Source: Achromobacter ruhlandii
GTDB taxonomy: Bacteria > Pseudomonadota > Gammaproteobacteria > Burkholderiales > Burkholderiaceae_B
Length of the DNA stretch: 64,000 nt
Assembly (NCBI RefSeq): GCF_902859695.1
Contig: NZ_CADIJL010000014.1
Span: forward strand, 84,527 to 148,526
Direction: 5' to 3'
This document shows positions 10,426 through 19,479 of this stretch, one piece after another (position 1 is the first letter of the stretch; the number at the start of each line of letters is the position of its first letter). Position numbers and translations under genes: made by a program. The notes beneath the pieces were generated by a model. The model was not told the origin of the DNA. It made no database searches and saw nothing but the letters and a program-made list of their open reading frames with translations.

Positions 10426-11208
10426 TTACAGATCCTTGGGCAGATCGGCGCCCAGCCACTTCTTGGAGATCGCCGTCAGCGAGCCGTCGCGCTTGGCATT
10501 GGCCAGGATCTCGTTGACCTTGGCGCGCAGCTTCGGCTCGTCCTTGTTCAGGCCGATGTAGCAGGGCGAATCCTTGATCAGGAACTTGGTCTCGGGCTTC
10601 TTCGGCGGGTTGCGCGCCAGGATCGCGGCCGCCACCACGTTGCCCGTGGCGATCAGCGGCACCTGGCCCGACAGGAAGGCGGTGATGGTGCCGTTGTTGT
10701 CTTCATAGCGCTTGAGCGTGGCCGTGGGCGGCGCGATCTTGGTCAGCTCGATGTCCTCGACCGCGCCGCGCGTCACGCCGATGGTCTTGCCCGCCAGGTC
10801 GGCGGCCGACGCCACCTTCACATCGGCCGGCCCGAACACGCCATTGAAGAACGGCGCATACGCGTCGGAGAAATCGATCGCCTTCTCGCGCTCCGGATTC
10901 TTGCCCAGGCTGGAGATCACCAGATCCACCTTGCGGGTCTGCAGGTACGGCACGCGGTTGGCGCTGGTCACCGGCACCAGCTCCAGCTTCACGCCCAGCT
11001 GCTTGGCGATCAGCGCGGCCGTGTCGATGTCGTAGCCCAGCGGCTTCATGTCGGCGCCGACCGAGCCGAACGGCGGGAAGTCCTGCGGCACGGCGACCTT
11101 GAGGGTGCCGCGCTTGACGATATCGTCCAGGGTGTCGGCATGCGTGAGCGGCGCGGCCAGCAGCGTGGCGGCGGTGCAGAGGGACAGCAACAGGGTTCTA
11201 CGGTTCAT
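10426..11208 (-). CDS. Amino-acid ABC transporter substrate-binding protein
   Basis: A 260-aa periplasmic SBP_bac_3 protein. The signal peptide is MNRRTLLLSLCTAATLLAA and runs to ~residue 24 (THA). It is followed by KRGTLKVAVPQDFPPFG, the usual start of the type II binding fold. The frame is open to 11346, but the signal peptide and a GGAGAG Shine-Dalgarno just upstream fix the ATG at 11208. It is the first gene of the ABC operon. The 246-bp gap upstream (11209-11454) holds its promoter and a GC-rich hairpin near 11412-11430 that may end the transcript of the Bug gene. Confidence 0.92.
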   Translation of the reverse strand: MNRRTLLLSLCTAATLLAAPLTHADTLDDIVKRGTLKVAVPQDFPPFGSVGADMKPLGYDIDTAALIAKQLGVKLELVPVTSANRVPYLQTRKVDLVISSLGKNPEREKAIDFSDAYAPFFNGVFGPADVKVASAADLAGKTIGVTRGAVEDIELTKIAPPTATLKRYEDNNGTITAFLSGQVPLIATGNVVAAAILARNPPKKPETKFLIKDSPCYIGLNKDEPKLRAKVNEILANAKRDGSLTAISKKWLGADLPKDL

Positions 11209-11454
11209 GAGGAACTCTCCAGGGCGCGCCGCCCCGGGAGCGGGGTCGAGCGTTGCACACCAATTCGGTATACAAAACTGGAAAAGCAAGTTCCGTGCCA
11301 TTTTGCGGCGCCGTGGCGCGCGCCTATTGCTCCTTGCCCATCGCACCAGGGTGGTGCATCATGCGCCGTTGCGGCGCATGCGTGGCACCGGATCGGCACC
11401 ACGGCGAGCGCCGGGGCGGGAATAGCCCCGCCACCGGCTCCTGCGGGACAGTCG

Positions 11455-12420
11455 TCAGTCCACCTGCGCGCCCGACTGCTTGACCGCCTTGCCCCACTTG
11501 TCGACCTCGCCGGCGATGAACGCGCCGGTGGCTTCGGGCTTCATCGGCATCGGCTCCGCGCCGCGGTCGCGGAAGAACTTCTGCATCTCGGGCGTGCCCA
11601 GCACGTGGCCGATCTGCTGGCTCAGGTAGTTGGTAATGGCCGGCGGCGTATCACGGGGCGCCAGCACCGCCGCCCAGCCGATCGCCTCGAAACCCGGATA
11701 ACCGCTCTCGGCCACCGTCGGCACGTCCGGCAGTTGCGGCAGGCGCTTGGCCGTCGTCACCGCCAGCGCCACCGCCTTCTTGCTCTGCACGTGCGGCAGC
11801 CCCGCCGTCACCGAATCCACCATCAGCGGCACCTGGTGCCCCAGGAAATCCGCCTGCGCCGGGCCGCTGCCCTTGTACGGAATATGGCGGATGTCGATAT
11901 TGGCCGCCGCCTTGAACATCTCGGCCGACAGATGCTGCGTGCCGCCAATGCCCGCGCTGGCATACGCCAGCTCGCCCGGATTGGCGCGCGCCTGCTTGAC
12001 CAGCTGCTGCAGCGACGTGATGCCCGAAGCCGGCGTCGCCAGGAACATCAGCGGCACCGAGAACACCCCCGACACCGGCGCGAAATCCTTGGTCAGGCTG
12101 TAGTTGATGGTCTTGTACAGCGTCTGGTTCACCGCCGCGGCCGAGCCCGCGATCACCAGCGTGTAACCGTCCGGCGTCGCGCGCGCGGCCTGTTCCATGC
12201 CGATATTGCTGCCAGCGCCGGCGCGGTTCTCCACCACGATCGGCTGCTTGACCGCCGTGCCCAGCTTCTCGGCCAGCGCGCGGGCGAAGATATCGGTGGC
12301 CTGCCCCGGCGGGAACGGCACGATCAGGCGGATGGGACGGTCGGGATACTCGGCATGCGCGGCCGTCGCGGCCGCCGCCAGCACCAGGCCGGCGGCAAGA
12401 CTGGAAAGAATTCGTGTCAT
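11455..12420 (-). CDS. Bug-family (TTT) solute-binding protein
   Basis: A 321-aa periplasmic receptor of the tripartite tricarboxylate transporter (Bug) family, which is greatly expanded in Bordetella and Achromobacter. The signal peptide ends AHA at ~residue 23. The mature protein begins [16 protein letters not shown], the family fingerprint. No TctA/TctB membrane genes are nearby, so it is an orphan receptor; the ligand is unknown. It is divergent from the aminotransferase gene across 213 bp. Confidence 0.93.
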   Translation of the reverse strand: MTRILSSLAAGLVLAAAATAAHAEYPDRPIRLIVPFPPGQATDIFARALAEKLGTAVKQPIVVENRAGAGSNIGMEQAARATPDGYTLVIAGSAAAVNQTLYKTINYSLTKDFAPVSGVFSVPLMFLATPASGITSLQQLVKQARANPGELAYASAGIGGTQHLSAEMFKAAANIDIRHIPYKGSGPAQADFLGHQVPLMVDSVTAGLPHVQSKKAVALAVTTAKRLPQLPDVPTVAESGYPGFEAIGWAAVLAPRDTPPAITNYLSQQIGHVLGTPEMQKFFRDRGAEPMPMKPEATGAFIAGEVDKWGKAVKQSGAQVD

Positions 12421-12564
12421 GATCGGTCAGTAAAAAGCGACAAAGCGCGGCGTCCGGCGCCGGCCCTGTTGCATAAAATAGAGAGCCCCGCGCAAGCGGC
12501 CCTTTTGGGGCGGCCGTGGGGCGGATCGGCTGGGGGTGCGTCACGATAGCATTCCCCCGCCGGT

Positions 12565-12583
12565 GCTAAATTCGGCATTTAGC
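12565..12583 (+). promoter_or_regulatory. Small inverted repeat upstream of argD-like gene
   Basis: Perfect 7-bp arms (gctaaat / atttagc) around a 5-nt loop, followed by a pyrimidine-rich stretch up to the ribosome-binding site (CAGGAACC) of the gene at 12634. It could be an operator or a weak leader hairpin. Confidence 0.35.
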
Positions 12584-12633
12584 GTTTCCCCTTCTTTTTC
12601 AACCCCTGTTCTCTCCTTTCAGCAGGAACCGCC

Positions 12634-13827
12634 ATGGAATTCAGCCAGTACAACGTCAACGCCCTCATGGAGATCACCTCCCGTCCGGACCTCGTGTTCG
12701 TGCGCGGCCAGGGGTCCTGGCTGGAGGATCACGCGGGCAAGCGATACCTGGACTTCGTCCAGGGCTGGGCCGTCAACACCCTGGGCCACAGCGCCCCGGA
12801 AATGCAGAAGGCCCTGCTGGACCAGTCCAAGCTGCTGATGAACCCGTCGCCGGCGTTCTACAACCTGCCCTCCATCGAACTGGCCACCCGCCTGACCGGC
12901 GCCTCGGTCTTCGACCGCGTCTTCTTCGCCAACAGCGGCGGCGAAGCCAACGAAGGCGCCATCAAGCTGGCGCGCAAATGGGGCCAGGTCAACAAGAAAG
13001 GCGCCTACAAGATCATCACCATGAACCACGGCTTCCACGGCCGCACCCTGGCCACGATGTCGGCGTCGGGCAAGCCGGGCTGGGACAAGATGTTCGCGCC
13101 GCAGGTGGAAGGTTTCCCGAAGGCCGAGATCAATGATCTGGAATCGGTGCGTAAGCTGATCGACGACCAGACCGTCGCCATCATGCTCGAACCCGTCCAG
13201 GGCGAAGCCGGCGTCATCCCGGCGACGAAGGAATTCATGCAGGGCCTGCGCAAGCTGGCGGATGAGCACAAGCTGCTGTTTATTGTTGATGAAGTGCAGA
13301 CGGGGATGGGGCGTACGGGGACGTTGTTCGCTTACCAACAATCCGATGTGGTGCCGGACATCATGACGCTGGCGAAGGGGATTGGTGGTGGGGTGCCGCT
13401 GGCTGCTTTGTTGGCCCGTCAGGAAGTTTGCGTGTTCTCGCATGGGGACCAGGGTGGCACGTATAACGGGAATCCGTTGATGGCGGCAGTGGGGGTGGCG
13501 GTGTTTGACGCCCTGGCTGCGCCGGGCTTCATGGAATCGGTGAATGCGCGTGCCAAGCAACTGTCCGAAGGGCTGCTGGCTTTGTCGGCCAAGTATGGGA
13601 TGAAGGGCGAGCGCGGGATGGGCCTGCTGCGCGCACTGATCATGGATCGCGATGACGGCCCCGCCATCGTCGAAGCTGCGCGGAATTTGACGCCGAATGG
13701 GCTGCTGCTGAATGCGCCGCGGGGGAATTTGCTGCGGTTTATGCCGGCGTTGAATGTGACGGTTGAGGAAATCGATACGATGCTTACGCAGTTGGATGGG
13801 TTGATTGCGCAGGTGCGTAAGGCCTGA
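12634..13827 (+). CDS. argD: Acetylornithine-type aminotransferase
   Basis: A 397-aa class III aminotransferase. FFANSGGEANE (98-107), the PLP-contacting DEVQTGMGR (219-227) and the Schiff-base lysine K248 in LAKGIGGG are all present. It would interconvert acetylornithine and acetylglutamate semialdehyde in arginine metabolism; related omega-aminotransferases are hard to exclude. The ATG at 12634 has GCAGGAA upstream. One oddity is that codon use changes sharply near residue 215 (about base 13276): the first half is almost wholly C/G-ending with many C, and the second half uses many T- and G-ending codons (ttg, gtt, ggg). An independent terminator follows. Confidence 0.88.
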   Translation: MEFSQYNVNALMEITSRPDLVFVRGQGSWLEDHAGKRYLDFVQGWAVNTLGHSAPEMQKALLDQSKLLMNPSPAFYNLPSIELATRLTGASVFDRVFFANSGGEANEGAIKLARKWGQVNKKGAYKIITMNHGFHGRTLATMSASGKPGWDKMFAPQVEGFPKAEINDLESVRKLIDDQTVAIMLEPVQGEAGVIPATKEFMQGLRKLADEHKLLFIVDEVQTGMGRTGTLFAYQQSDVVPDIMTLAKGIGGGVPLAALLARQEVCVFSHGDQGGTYNGNPLMAAVGVAVFDALAAPGFMESVNARAKQLSEGLLALSAKYGMKGERGMGLLRALIMDRDDGPAIVEAARNLTPNGLLLNAPRGNLLRFMPALNVTVEEIDTMLTQLDGLIAQVRKA

Positions 13828-13850
13828 TCTACTTTACCTGGCAATAATCA

Positions 13851-13877
13851 AAGGGTCGCTTGCGACCCTTTTGTTTG
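13851..13877 (+). terminator. Intrinsic terminator of the aminotransferase gene
   Basis: Perfect 9-bp stem (aagggtcgc / gcgaccctt) with a 2-nt loop and a following tttgttt, 24 bp after the stop codon. It marks the left edge of the AT-richer defence island. Confidence 0.9.
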
Positions 13878-13915
13878 CGCGATCGTGTACTTTGGATTTT
13901 CAGTGTCAATTACGC

Positions 13916-15292
13916 TCACTGGTTCAAGTGCTTTTTGGTGAGCACGTCCAGTAGAGTTCCGCCTGGCGAGAGACTGATAGATGCATGGCGATGAGCTAGC
14001 GCGACGGGAACAACTGAGTTTTCATAAAGATCGAACTCTAGGTGGCGGATCAGCGAAAATGCCCGCGCAAGCCAGTGATCGTAGTTGGTAGGATCAGCCT
14101 TCATGCCAGAAAACTGCTTGCGATTGTGCTTGTTCGAAAATGGGTAGGCTAAGCAAACGTCAAAGATCCTGCCACTATCCGTCTTATATATGAAATCCTG
14201 CCCGTAATAGGTTTCGTGGCCGAAATTATCGGTCAACGGCGCGATGCCATTAATGAACTTCGCACGGTAATCGTCCGAGACGGGGCAAAAGGTGCCGTTT
14301 CTGAGGTGTGGTGAAAGAGCGCGGGCATGCTCCATGACCATGCCGTCTTTTTGAAGTCCCATAATCAAAGGGGACGGGAGATTCGCCGCAGTGCACCGTT
14401 CGAATAGTTTGTTATAGAACGCCTGAATTGAGGCATGGTATCGCGCAGGTTGACCAAACAGGGCGAGAGGTCCGTCCACCATAATCGCAGCGCCTGCAAC
14501 GGTCGAAAGGCTGTTGTCTGCCATTACTTTCAGGAGCGTAGCCAGTTGGAGGTGTTCGACCGCGTTCATGAAGCGCGTGATCGCTGATGAGTTATCTCCT
14601 TGGTCAGATATTTGCTCGTGGATGCGAAGAGAATCTGTGACATAAACAACCGTGTGGCAACTCGTGCACTTTCTTTCGTCTTCCCCAGCCTTGAAAAAAT
14701 GAGGGCCAGCCGCTCCGCATGACGGACACCGTTCAATAGCAATTTGCCCATCCTCTAGGTGATAGAGCATGTCTTTGACTGAGAAACCTCCTCTAGGGAT
14801 TTGCGTTCGTTCGTCGGTGAGCTGCTCGTACACCGCTCGACGAAATCCGTCCTGTACTTGCATGCCCTTATATCTTACGTTCGAGCCAGGCAAAGTAAAC
14901 GCGACAGCACGAGCTTTGTTGTGCAAGCTCGCCGCTGCGTACGGGTCAACAAATGGGATCCCTGGTTTTACTAGCCCGTTATAGTCCCCCATATCGAATG
15001 CCATAAAGCTCGTCTTCACGTAGCCGATCTGGGTTGAAGGAAACTTCTTGTCGATCGGTTCGGAATAGGTGCTTCCATCTGAGGCAATAACTAACTTAGG
15101 CAGCTCATTGCACATGGGTGCTCGTTGAAAATTACCTGCAATTTCTTTGGCGGCTTGTTCTCCTGGCTGTGTTAAATAAGCGCATTCCGCAAGAAATTTT
15201 CTGACGTCGTCATTTTTGACGATGTCTATATGACCTCGCTTACTCGCCTGTTGTCCTTCATAGGGCATACGTTCTCCGTGCTCAATCGGCAA
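13916..15292 (-). CDS. NurA-like nuclease with zinc ribbon
   Basis: A 458-aa protein with NurA-type nuclease features. An acidic catalytic candidate lies in VIASDGSTYSE (D72), a second in VDGPLALFG (272-280), then GLQKDG (312-317), and a C-terminal region with NYDHWLARAF. NurA proteins are Mn-dependent 5'-3' nucleases that work with the HerA translocase. Residues 189-212 insert a four-cysteine zinc ribbon (CPSC and CTSC). It is the last gene of the methylase-HerA-NurA operon and overlaps the HerA stop by 11 bp, as expected for obligate partners. Its codon use is AT-richer than that of the flanking chromosome. Family assignment is by motif and partner; a structure-based search would settle it. 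Confidence 0.75.
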   Translation of the reverse strand: MPIEHGERMPYEGQQASKRGHIDIVKNDDVRKFLAECAYLTQPGEQAAKEIAGNFQRAPMCNELPKLVIASDGSTYSEPIDKKFPSTQIGYVKTSFMAFDMGDYNGLVKPGIPFVDPYAAASLHNKARAVAFTLPGSNVRYKGMQVQDGFRRAVYEQLTDERTQIPRGGFSVKDMLYHLEDGQIAIERCPSCGAAGPHFFKAGEDERKCTSCHTVVYVTDSLRIHEQISDQGDNSSAITRFMNAVEHLQLATLLKVMADNSLSTVAGAAIMVDGPLALFGQPARYHASIQAFYNKLFERCTAANLPSPLIMGLQKDGMVMEHARALSPHLRNGTFCPVSDDYRAKFINGIAPLTDNFGHETYYGQDFIYKTDSGRIFDVCLAYPFSNKHNRKQFSGMKADPTNYDHWLARAFSLIRHLEFDLYENSVVPVALAHRHASISLSPGGTLLDVLTKKHLNQ

Positions 15293-17351
15293 TAGAAGTA
15301 ATTGCAGCGAGCTGTTCCTTCAACTCGGCGGGCGTGAAACGGTTGATCTGAACAGGAACGACGAATGGCGATGATAATGTCTTGATGCGAGCAAAGCCTA
15401 CATCCTGTGCAGACTTTAATGAGGTGACAAAATCAGAAAAGTCGTAGAACTTAGCAAGCGCTTTTAATTCGTCATCATTGTTTAGATGCGTTACGAACCA
15501 ATTCTCAGTATTCGCAAGGATATTCGGATGAATCGAGGATGGCTCTTGCGTTGCATAAACAAAGGCAATTTTCGCCTTTGCCCCTTCTTTGGCGATACGC
15601 GGCCATGTCGTCGTGAGCTCCTCCTTTTTACCGATGAGGTTGTGCGCCTCTTCAACGTAAATCACGATGTTCTGTAGATGTTGGCCCGAATTGTACGCCC
15701 GGAAGGATGTGTCGAAAATATGTTGCGCAATTCGCTTGGAGAGAACGGAACGAACTTCAACGGGTCCCACGGAAAGGTCGAGTATTACGATCTTCCCTGC
15801 CCATAAGTGATCAACGACTTCTTTCACGACGTCGCCCTGACGCCTGGATGAATGATACTCCTTGCAGCCGATCAGTGCTCTATAGCCGCGAATCGACGTG
15901 CCGGTGGCGTTTTCCCTCGCAAGCACATTTAGATAGGACTCCATCATCGGATCTACCCAAGGGTTTCCCGATGAGCTTGTAAAGCCCTTTTGGGGCTTGC
16001 TATCAGCCCTTTGTTGCTCACGTAGCTCATAATTCAAGCGACGGATGGTGATAAAGAAATCAACTGCGTCCTTATGCGAAAGAGCGCAATAGCCTTTGCC
16101 GACTGCTTTGAGACCTGAACACCCCGCCCCTTTTGCCGCTTCCAGAAGCTCATTGTTTGCAGGGAACCTAACCACAGAGTTAACTGGCACAGGAAAGCCG
16201 GCTGCATAGAGGATTGTTTGAAAGACTGCTACGCGCTGCTCCCAACGCTTGTGGTTCGAAAGATCAGTGGCATCGGGTTCTTCGAGTCCAGAATCAAGGA
16301 ACTGTTGCAAATCGGTCTGGCCCCGGAAGGGGTCGTTGATCAACAGTTTTGAGATCAGATTTAGAGCTTCGGCTGGCTGTTCATAGAAGTTGGTCCGCAG
16401 GTCGAGGAACCCCGGTGTATCGATAGCCCGATAGCGAACGCATTGGCCCTCAAAGACCTCAGCAATGGAGCTTCCATCGTCTTGTTGGTTTGCATTGGAA
16501 TATTCGCCGTTGAGATCAAAAATAATCTGACCAATACTGACTCCGTCCCGCTTTCCGGCGATAGCCACCGAAGCGACCGTAGTCTTGACGGTGTTCGACT
16601 TCCCTGTACGCGTCATACCTAATACGGCGGTACGTCTTGCCAAAAAGTCCGAGGGCTGAATAAGGAACGGTACTTTGGGCTCGACGCTACTTCTATGTAG
16701 CCTTGAGGTTGACGTGTAGCGTACGGTTCCGATGGAAATTGAGCTTGGCGCCGATTTGAAGCCGGCTGCCTTGGCGTCGGCTGCCATGCTCTTCAAGCGA
16801 TCTGCGTTGACGTGATTGACGATCTTGTCGAGGGCATCGGCTCGAGGCTTGTAGACACGCAGGCGAGTCGACGCAAAGTAATTCTCGACATCGCTGCCTA
16901 ACTTAATTTCACCGTCGTCGTCCAGAAAGAACGTGCCCAAGATGCGGCACTCTAGACCGCCATACTGCAGTTCGCTTTGGGTCATCGGATCGAACCCATC
17001 CGTCTCGCTCGAAGGATATCGTTCGTTGACTTCGCGGCGCTGGTTGTGTTCGATTCGTGTCTGTAACATCTCTCCATCAGATGGTAGACGGGCTGGACCA
17101 ACGACTCGCAAAAGCACCAACTCATTATCAAAGTGGGGGGTGCCCGCCGGATTCTGTGGATTTATCGCAGTCGCTACCAAGAAGCTATTATGTGGAATAC
17201 CAGCCACACGAGCCTTCCAATTGTCATTGGTTAGCACGGCTGCCTTTTGGAAATCGATTCCATATACATAACCAACATGGTTGGTGTCGAAATCACCTAC
17301 AAGTGATATGAGCTTATTTGGAAGAACTGCGTTCTCGAAGACGTTGGACAT
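15282..17351 (-). CDS. herA: HerA-like ATPase/DNA translocase
   Basis: A 689-aa FtsK/HerA-superfamily ATPase. The N-terminal ~200 residues fit a HAS-barrel. Walker A is GMTRTGKSNT (245-254), followed by FDLNGEYS (278-285), the HerA version of the DxxGEY element. Walker B is VIYVEEAHNLIG (563-574), with a sensor region YATQEPSSIHPN beyond it. HerA proteins form hexamers that thread DNA to NurA-type nucleases. It lies 29 bp after the methyltransferase gene and overlaps the NurA-like gene, so the three form one operon. It is longer than archaeal HerA (~500 aa); the extra length lies between Walker A and B. A defence role is inferred from the neighbourhood. Confidence 0.88.
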   Translation of the reverse strand: MSNVFENAVLPNKLISLVGDFDTNHVGYVYGIDFQKAAVLTNDNWKARVAGIPHNSFLVATAINPQNPAGTPHFDNELVLLRVVGPARLPSDGEMLQTRIEHNQRREVNERYPSSETDGFDPMTQSELQYGGLECRILGTFFLDDDGEIKLGSDVENYFASTRLRVYKPRADALDKIVNHVNADRLKSMAADAKAAGFKSAPSSISIGTVRYTSTSRLHRSSVEPKVPFLIQPSDFLARRTAVLGMTRTGKSNTVKTTVASVAIAGKRDGVSIGQIIFDLNGEYSNANQQDDGSSIAEVFEGQCVRYRAIDTPGFLDLRTNFYEQPAEALNLISKLLINDPFRGQTDLQQFLDSGLEEPDATDLSNHKRWEQRVAVFQTILYAAGFPVPVNSVVRFPANNELLEAAKGAGCSGLKAVGKGYCALSHKDAVDFFITIRRLNYELREQQRADSKPQKGFTSSSGNPWVDPMMESYLNVLARENATGTSIRGYRALIGCKEYHSSRRQGDVVKEVVDHLWAGKIVILDLSVGPVEVRSVLSKRIAQHIFDTSFRAYNSGQHLQNIVIYVEEAHNLIGKKEELTTTWPRIAKEGAKAKIAFVYATQEPSSIHPNILANTENWFVTHLNNDDELKALAKFYDFSDFVTSLKSAQDVGFARIKTLSSPFVVPVQINRFTPAELKEQLAAITSIAD

Positions 17352-17380
17352 GCTCTCTCCACTGATGCGCTTGATGTTTG

Positions 17381-18352
17381 CTATGTTCGAGATGCGGTGG
17401 CTGCCACCGAGAGGGGGAAGCGCAGAGCATTGGCTCCGCTGGCGCGTGATTTGCGAGGTTCTTTAATACTCAACCCTACGTGACCATTTTTGCCACTGGT
17501 CGCGGCCGGCAGTCGTTTCATGTTTGTGAAGACGAGTTCTCGGCCGATGAAAGCACAACCGCCTAAAGGATGTGTCGAGTATGTGTTGTCGATCACGCGC
17601 GCCTTGCTCGTCACCGTTGAGTAAAGATCACGGACTTCTTGAGCATCGTCATACGACAACAGCCAAGGTCGGTTTAGCTCGCTGAGGAAATTGCGCAGGT
17701 TCGCGTGCTCGTCCTCGTCGAAGGTGTAGCCATATAGCTGTTCGGCTTTATGATAATAAGGCGGGTCCAAATAGAACAGCGCGCCTTTGTTCGAGGAAAA
17801 CTGCTCACAGAAATCGGCCCAATTTTGATTGCCTACCGTCACTTTGCCGCGTAATTCGGAAAGTGAACGTATCCGCTCGGATAGGCGTTGGCGATTGAAG
17901 CGTACTCCGATATTGATGCTCTTTTGGCCCCAACCCCCAAGTGGTCCGGACTTGTGAATGATTCCATTGAATGATGTCCGATTAAGGTAGAGGCACTTCA
18001 GAGCAGCATCGCGCTGAGTTTTTGGTTTGAGGGCCTTCTGTCTTTTCCATTCTTCTACAGAAAGGGGAATTTCCAGTACTTGATTCGCCAGCCATTCAGC
18101 GCCAATCTTAGAGAAGACGGTAGACCAAAGCTGTGAGATCAGAGGGTCCGCGTCGTTGATGGCAATCTCATCTACCAATCCATCTTCGAGCAAGGCAATA
18201 GAAACGCTCGCCCCGCCACAAAAGGGTTCGACGAAAAGACGAGGTTGCCCAACGTTGAGCGCAATGGCTTTCGCAATGAAATCGCGGAACCTCGCTTTAC
18301 TACCAGGATATCGCAGGATGCTTCTTGTGTTAGTGGCCAAAAAATTCTCCAC
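17381..18352 (-). CDS. D12-class (Dam-like) DNA adenine methyltransferase
   Basis: A 323-aa N6-adenine DNA methyltransferase of the D12/Dam class. RYPGSKARF (14-22) is motif X, FVEPFCGGAS (40-49) binds AdoMet, NRTSFNG (124-130) is the Dam-type element, and DPPY (196-199) is the catalytic motif. It is the first gene of an operon with HerA and NurA-like genes, which suggests self-marking of host DNA against the HerA-NurA nuclease. The target site is not deducible; Dam relatives often use GATC. The C-terminal ~50 residues after the conserved core are basic and unlike Dam. The start ATG at 18352 gives MENFLATNTRS. Confidence 0.9.
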   Translation of the reverse strand: MENFLATNTRSILRYPGSKARFRDFIAKAIALNVGQPRLFVEPFCGGASVSIALLEDGLVDEIAINDADPLISQLWSTVFSKIGAEWLANQVLEIPLSVEEWKRQKALKPKTQRDAALKCLYLNRTSFNGIIHKSGPLGGWGQKSINIGVRFNRQRLSERIRSLSELRGKVTVGNQNWADFCEQFSSNKGALFYLDPPYYHKAEQLYGYTFDEDEHANLRNFLSELNRPWLLSYDDAQEVRDLYSTVTSKARVIDNTYSTHPLGGCAFIGRELVFTNMKRLPAATSGKNGHVGLSIKEPRKSRASGANALRFPLSVAATASRT

Positions 18353-18738
18353 CCTCGCCTTTTGTTGAAACAGCTACACGAATTTTCGCGGGATGAGCCG
18401 ATGCATTTCTCTACAACATGATTCGCCCGATACGTTACCAGATTGCGTACCGCTTTCGACGGATTAATGGCCTTCGAACTCGCGATTAGATCAAAGCCAG
18501 CATGGTCGAAAGAAAAATAAGACCGCCTCCCCTTACTGTATGCATGCCTTGCCCCCGCGGAGTGAAATCATGCGAAGCGCGACTTTTCCATTCCTTAGAG
18601 CTGCTCACCTTCATGAGATTTGCCGCGATGATGAGGATGTCTTCGCTCAGGTGCGACGGGTCTACGGCTTGTTGGGAAATTATCGTGAAGTACACTAGAT
18701 AATATTTATGAATGTGGTTCGGGGGGGCAGGCCATATT
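18353..18738. other. Gap between methylase operon and AbiC-like gene
   Basis: 386 bp with no recognisable gene. It presumably carries the methylase operon promoter near the MTase start. A 69-codon minus-strand frame (18486-18695, GTG start) and an overlapping plus-strand frame are open, but neither has a good ribosome-binding site or a family I recognise. Composition is that of the island. Confidence 0.5.
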
Positions 18739-19479
18739 CTAATATAGGTTGAATTCTAATCCAATCTCTTTCAATGTGTCGTTAAGCTCGGAGTGTGTCG
18801 TGAGGAAATTAGCATAAGGACCCGTTGTAAATTGGGCTGCGATTAAAATTAGTCGAAGCTGCGAAAAGTCGGTGAAATTAACGAGGGTTTGGAAATGGCT
18901 TTTTCGATCGGTCAAAGAAAATCCTTCGGTATCGCTTAGCCTGTCAGTTACCAGCTTTACGGCGAGATAGAAAGACCGAAGCGTTCCCCAAACGCAATCC
19001 TTGTAGTCCACTTCTTCTAAATATTCTGCTATATCTTCATTGGGCGCACCTCCTTCTCGTAAGGCCTCTATTTTTTCTTCAAGTTGCAAGATTGCTTCAG
19101 TGCCGTATATTTTATGGCTATCTTCATTTGCATTAGACCTTATGGATAGATTGCTGATTTGCGATTTTTGAGCGTCTATTACGTTGAAGAAGAGAAGGTT
19201 AAAAGAGCGAAATTTCTCATATTGTTTGGTGTTTCTAATTTCTGTTCTAAGGTCTTGGTTTGCCTGGTTTTGAAGATTTAAAGATTGAATAAGACATAAT
19301 AGTGCGATGAAGCTTAAGAGGGGGTTTAGCATACCTCCAAAATAATCTCCGAACTGACCCCATTTGTCGGTTTCAGAGGATATGCTATATCCTAGCTTAA
19401 TATAAAAGTGGTAGGCGTAAGCGCCTGTGGTAAGAAGTACAGCTCCTGATGCGGTTGCAATTAAGATCTTATATCTCAC
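18739..19479 (-). CDS. Putative AbiC-like phage abortive-infection protein
   Basis: A 246-aa protein. A first membrane helix covers ~residues 5-27, then WGQFGDYFGGMLNPLLSF (40-57) leads into a second helix to ~68, followed by a long charged helical cytoplasmic region. This N-terminal pattern (W-G-x-F-G-D-x-x-G-G followed by a helix) is characteristic of the putative phage abortive infection (putAbiC) family. Family members are thought to block phage growth at the cost of the host. Its start overlaps the stop of the upstream 278-aa gene by 4 bp (ATGA), so the two are a coupled pair. Very AT-rich for this genome, suggesting horizontal acquisition. Confidence 0.75.
   Translation of the reverse strand: MRYKILIATASGAVLLTTGAYAYHFYIKLGYSISSETDKWGQFGDYFGGMLNPLLSFIALLCLIQSLNLQNQANQDLRTEIRNTKQYEKFRSFNLLFFNVIDAQKSQISNLSIRSNANEDSHKIYGTEAILQLEEKIEALREGGAPNEDIAEYLEEVDYKDCVWGTLRSFYLAVKLVTDRLSDTEGFSLTDRKSHFQTLVNFTDFSQLRLILIAAQFTTGPYANFLTTHSELNDTLKEIGLEFNLY

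Noticed and set aside
18486..18702. Overlapping 66- to 69-codon frames on both strands of the defence-island gap
   Set aside because: GTG or weakly placed starts, no ribosome-binding sites and no recognisable family; kept only as a gap note.
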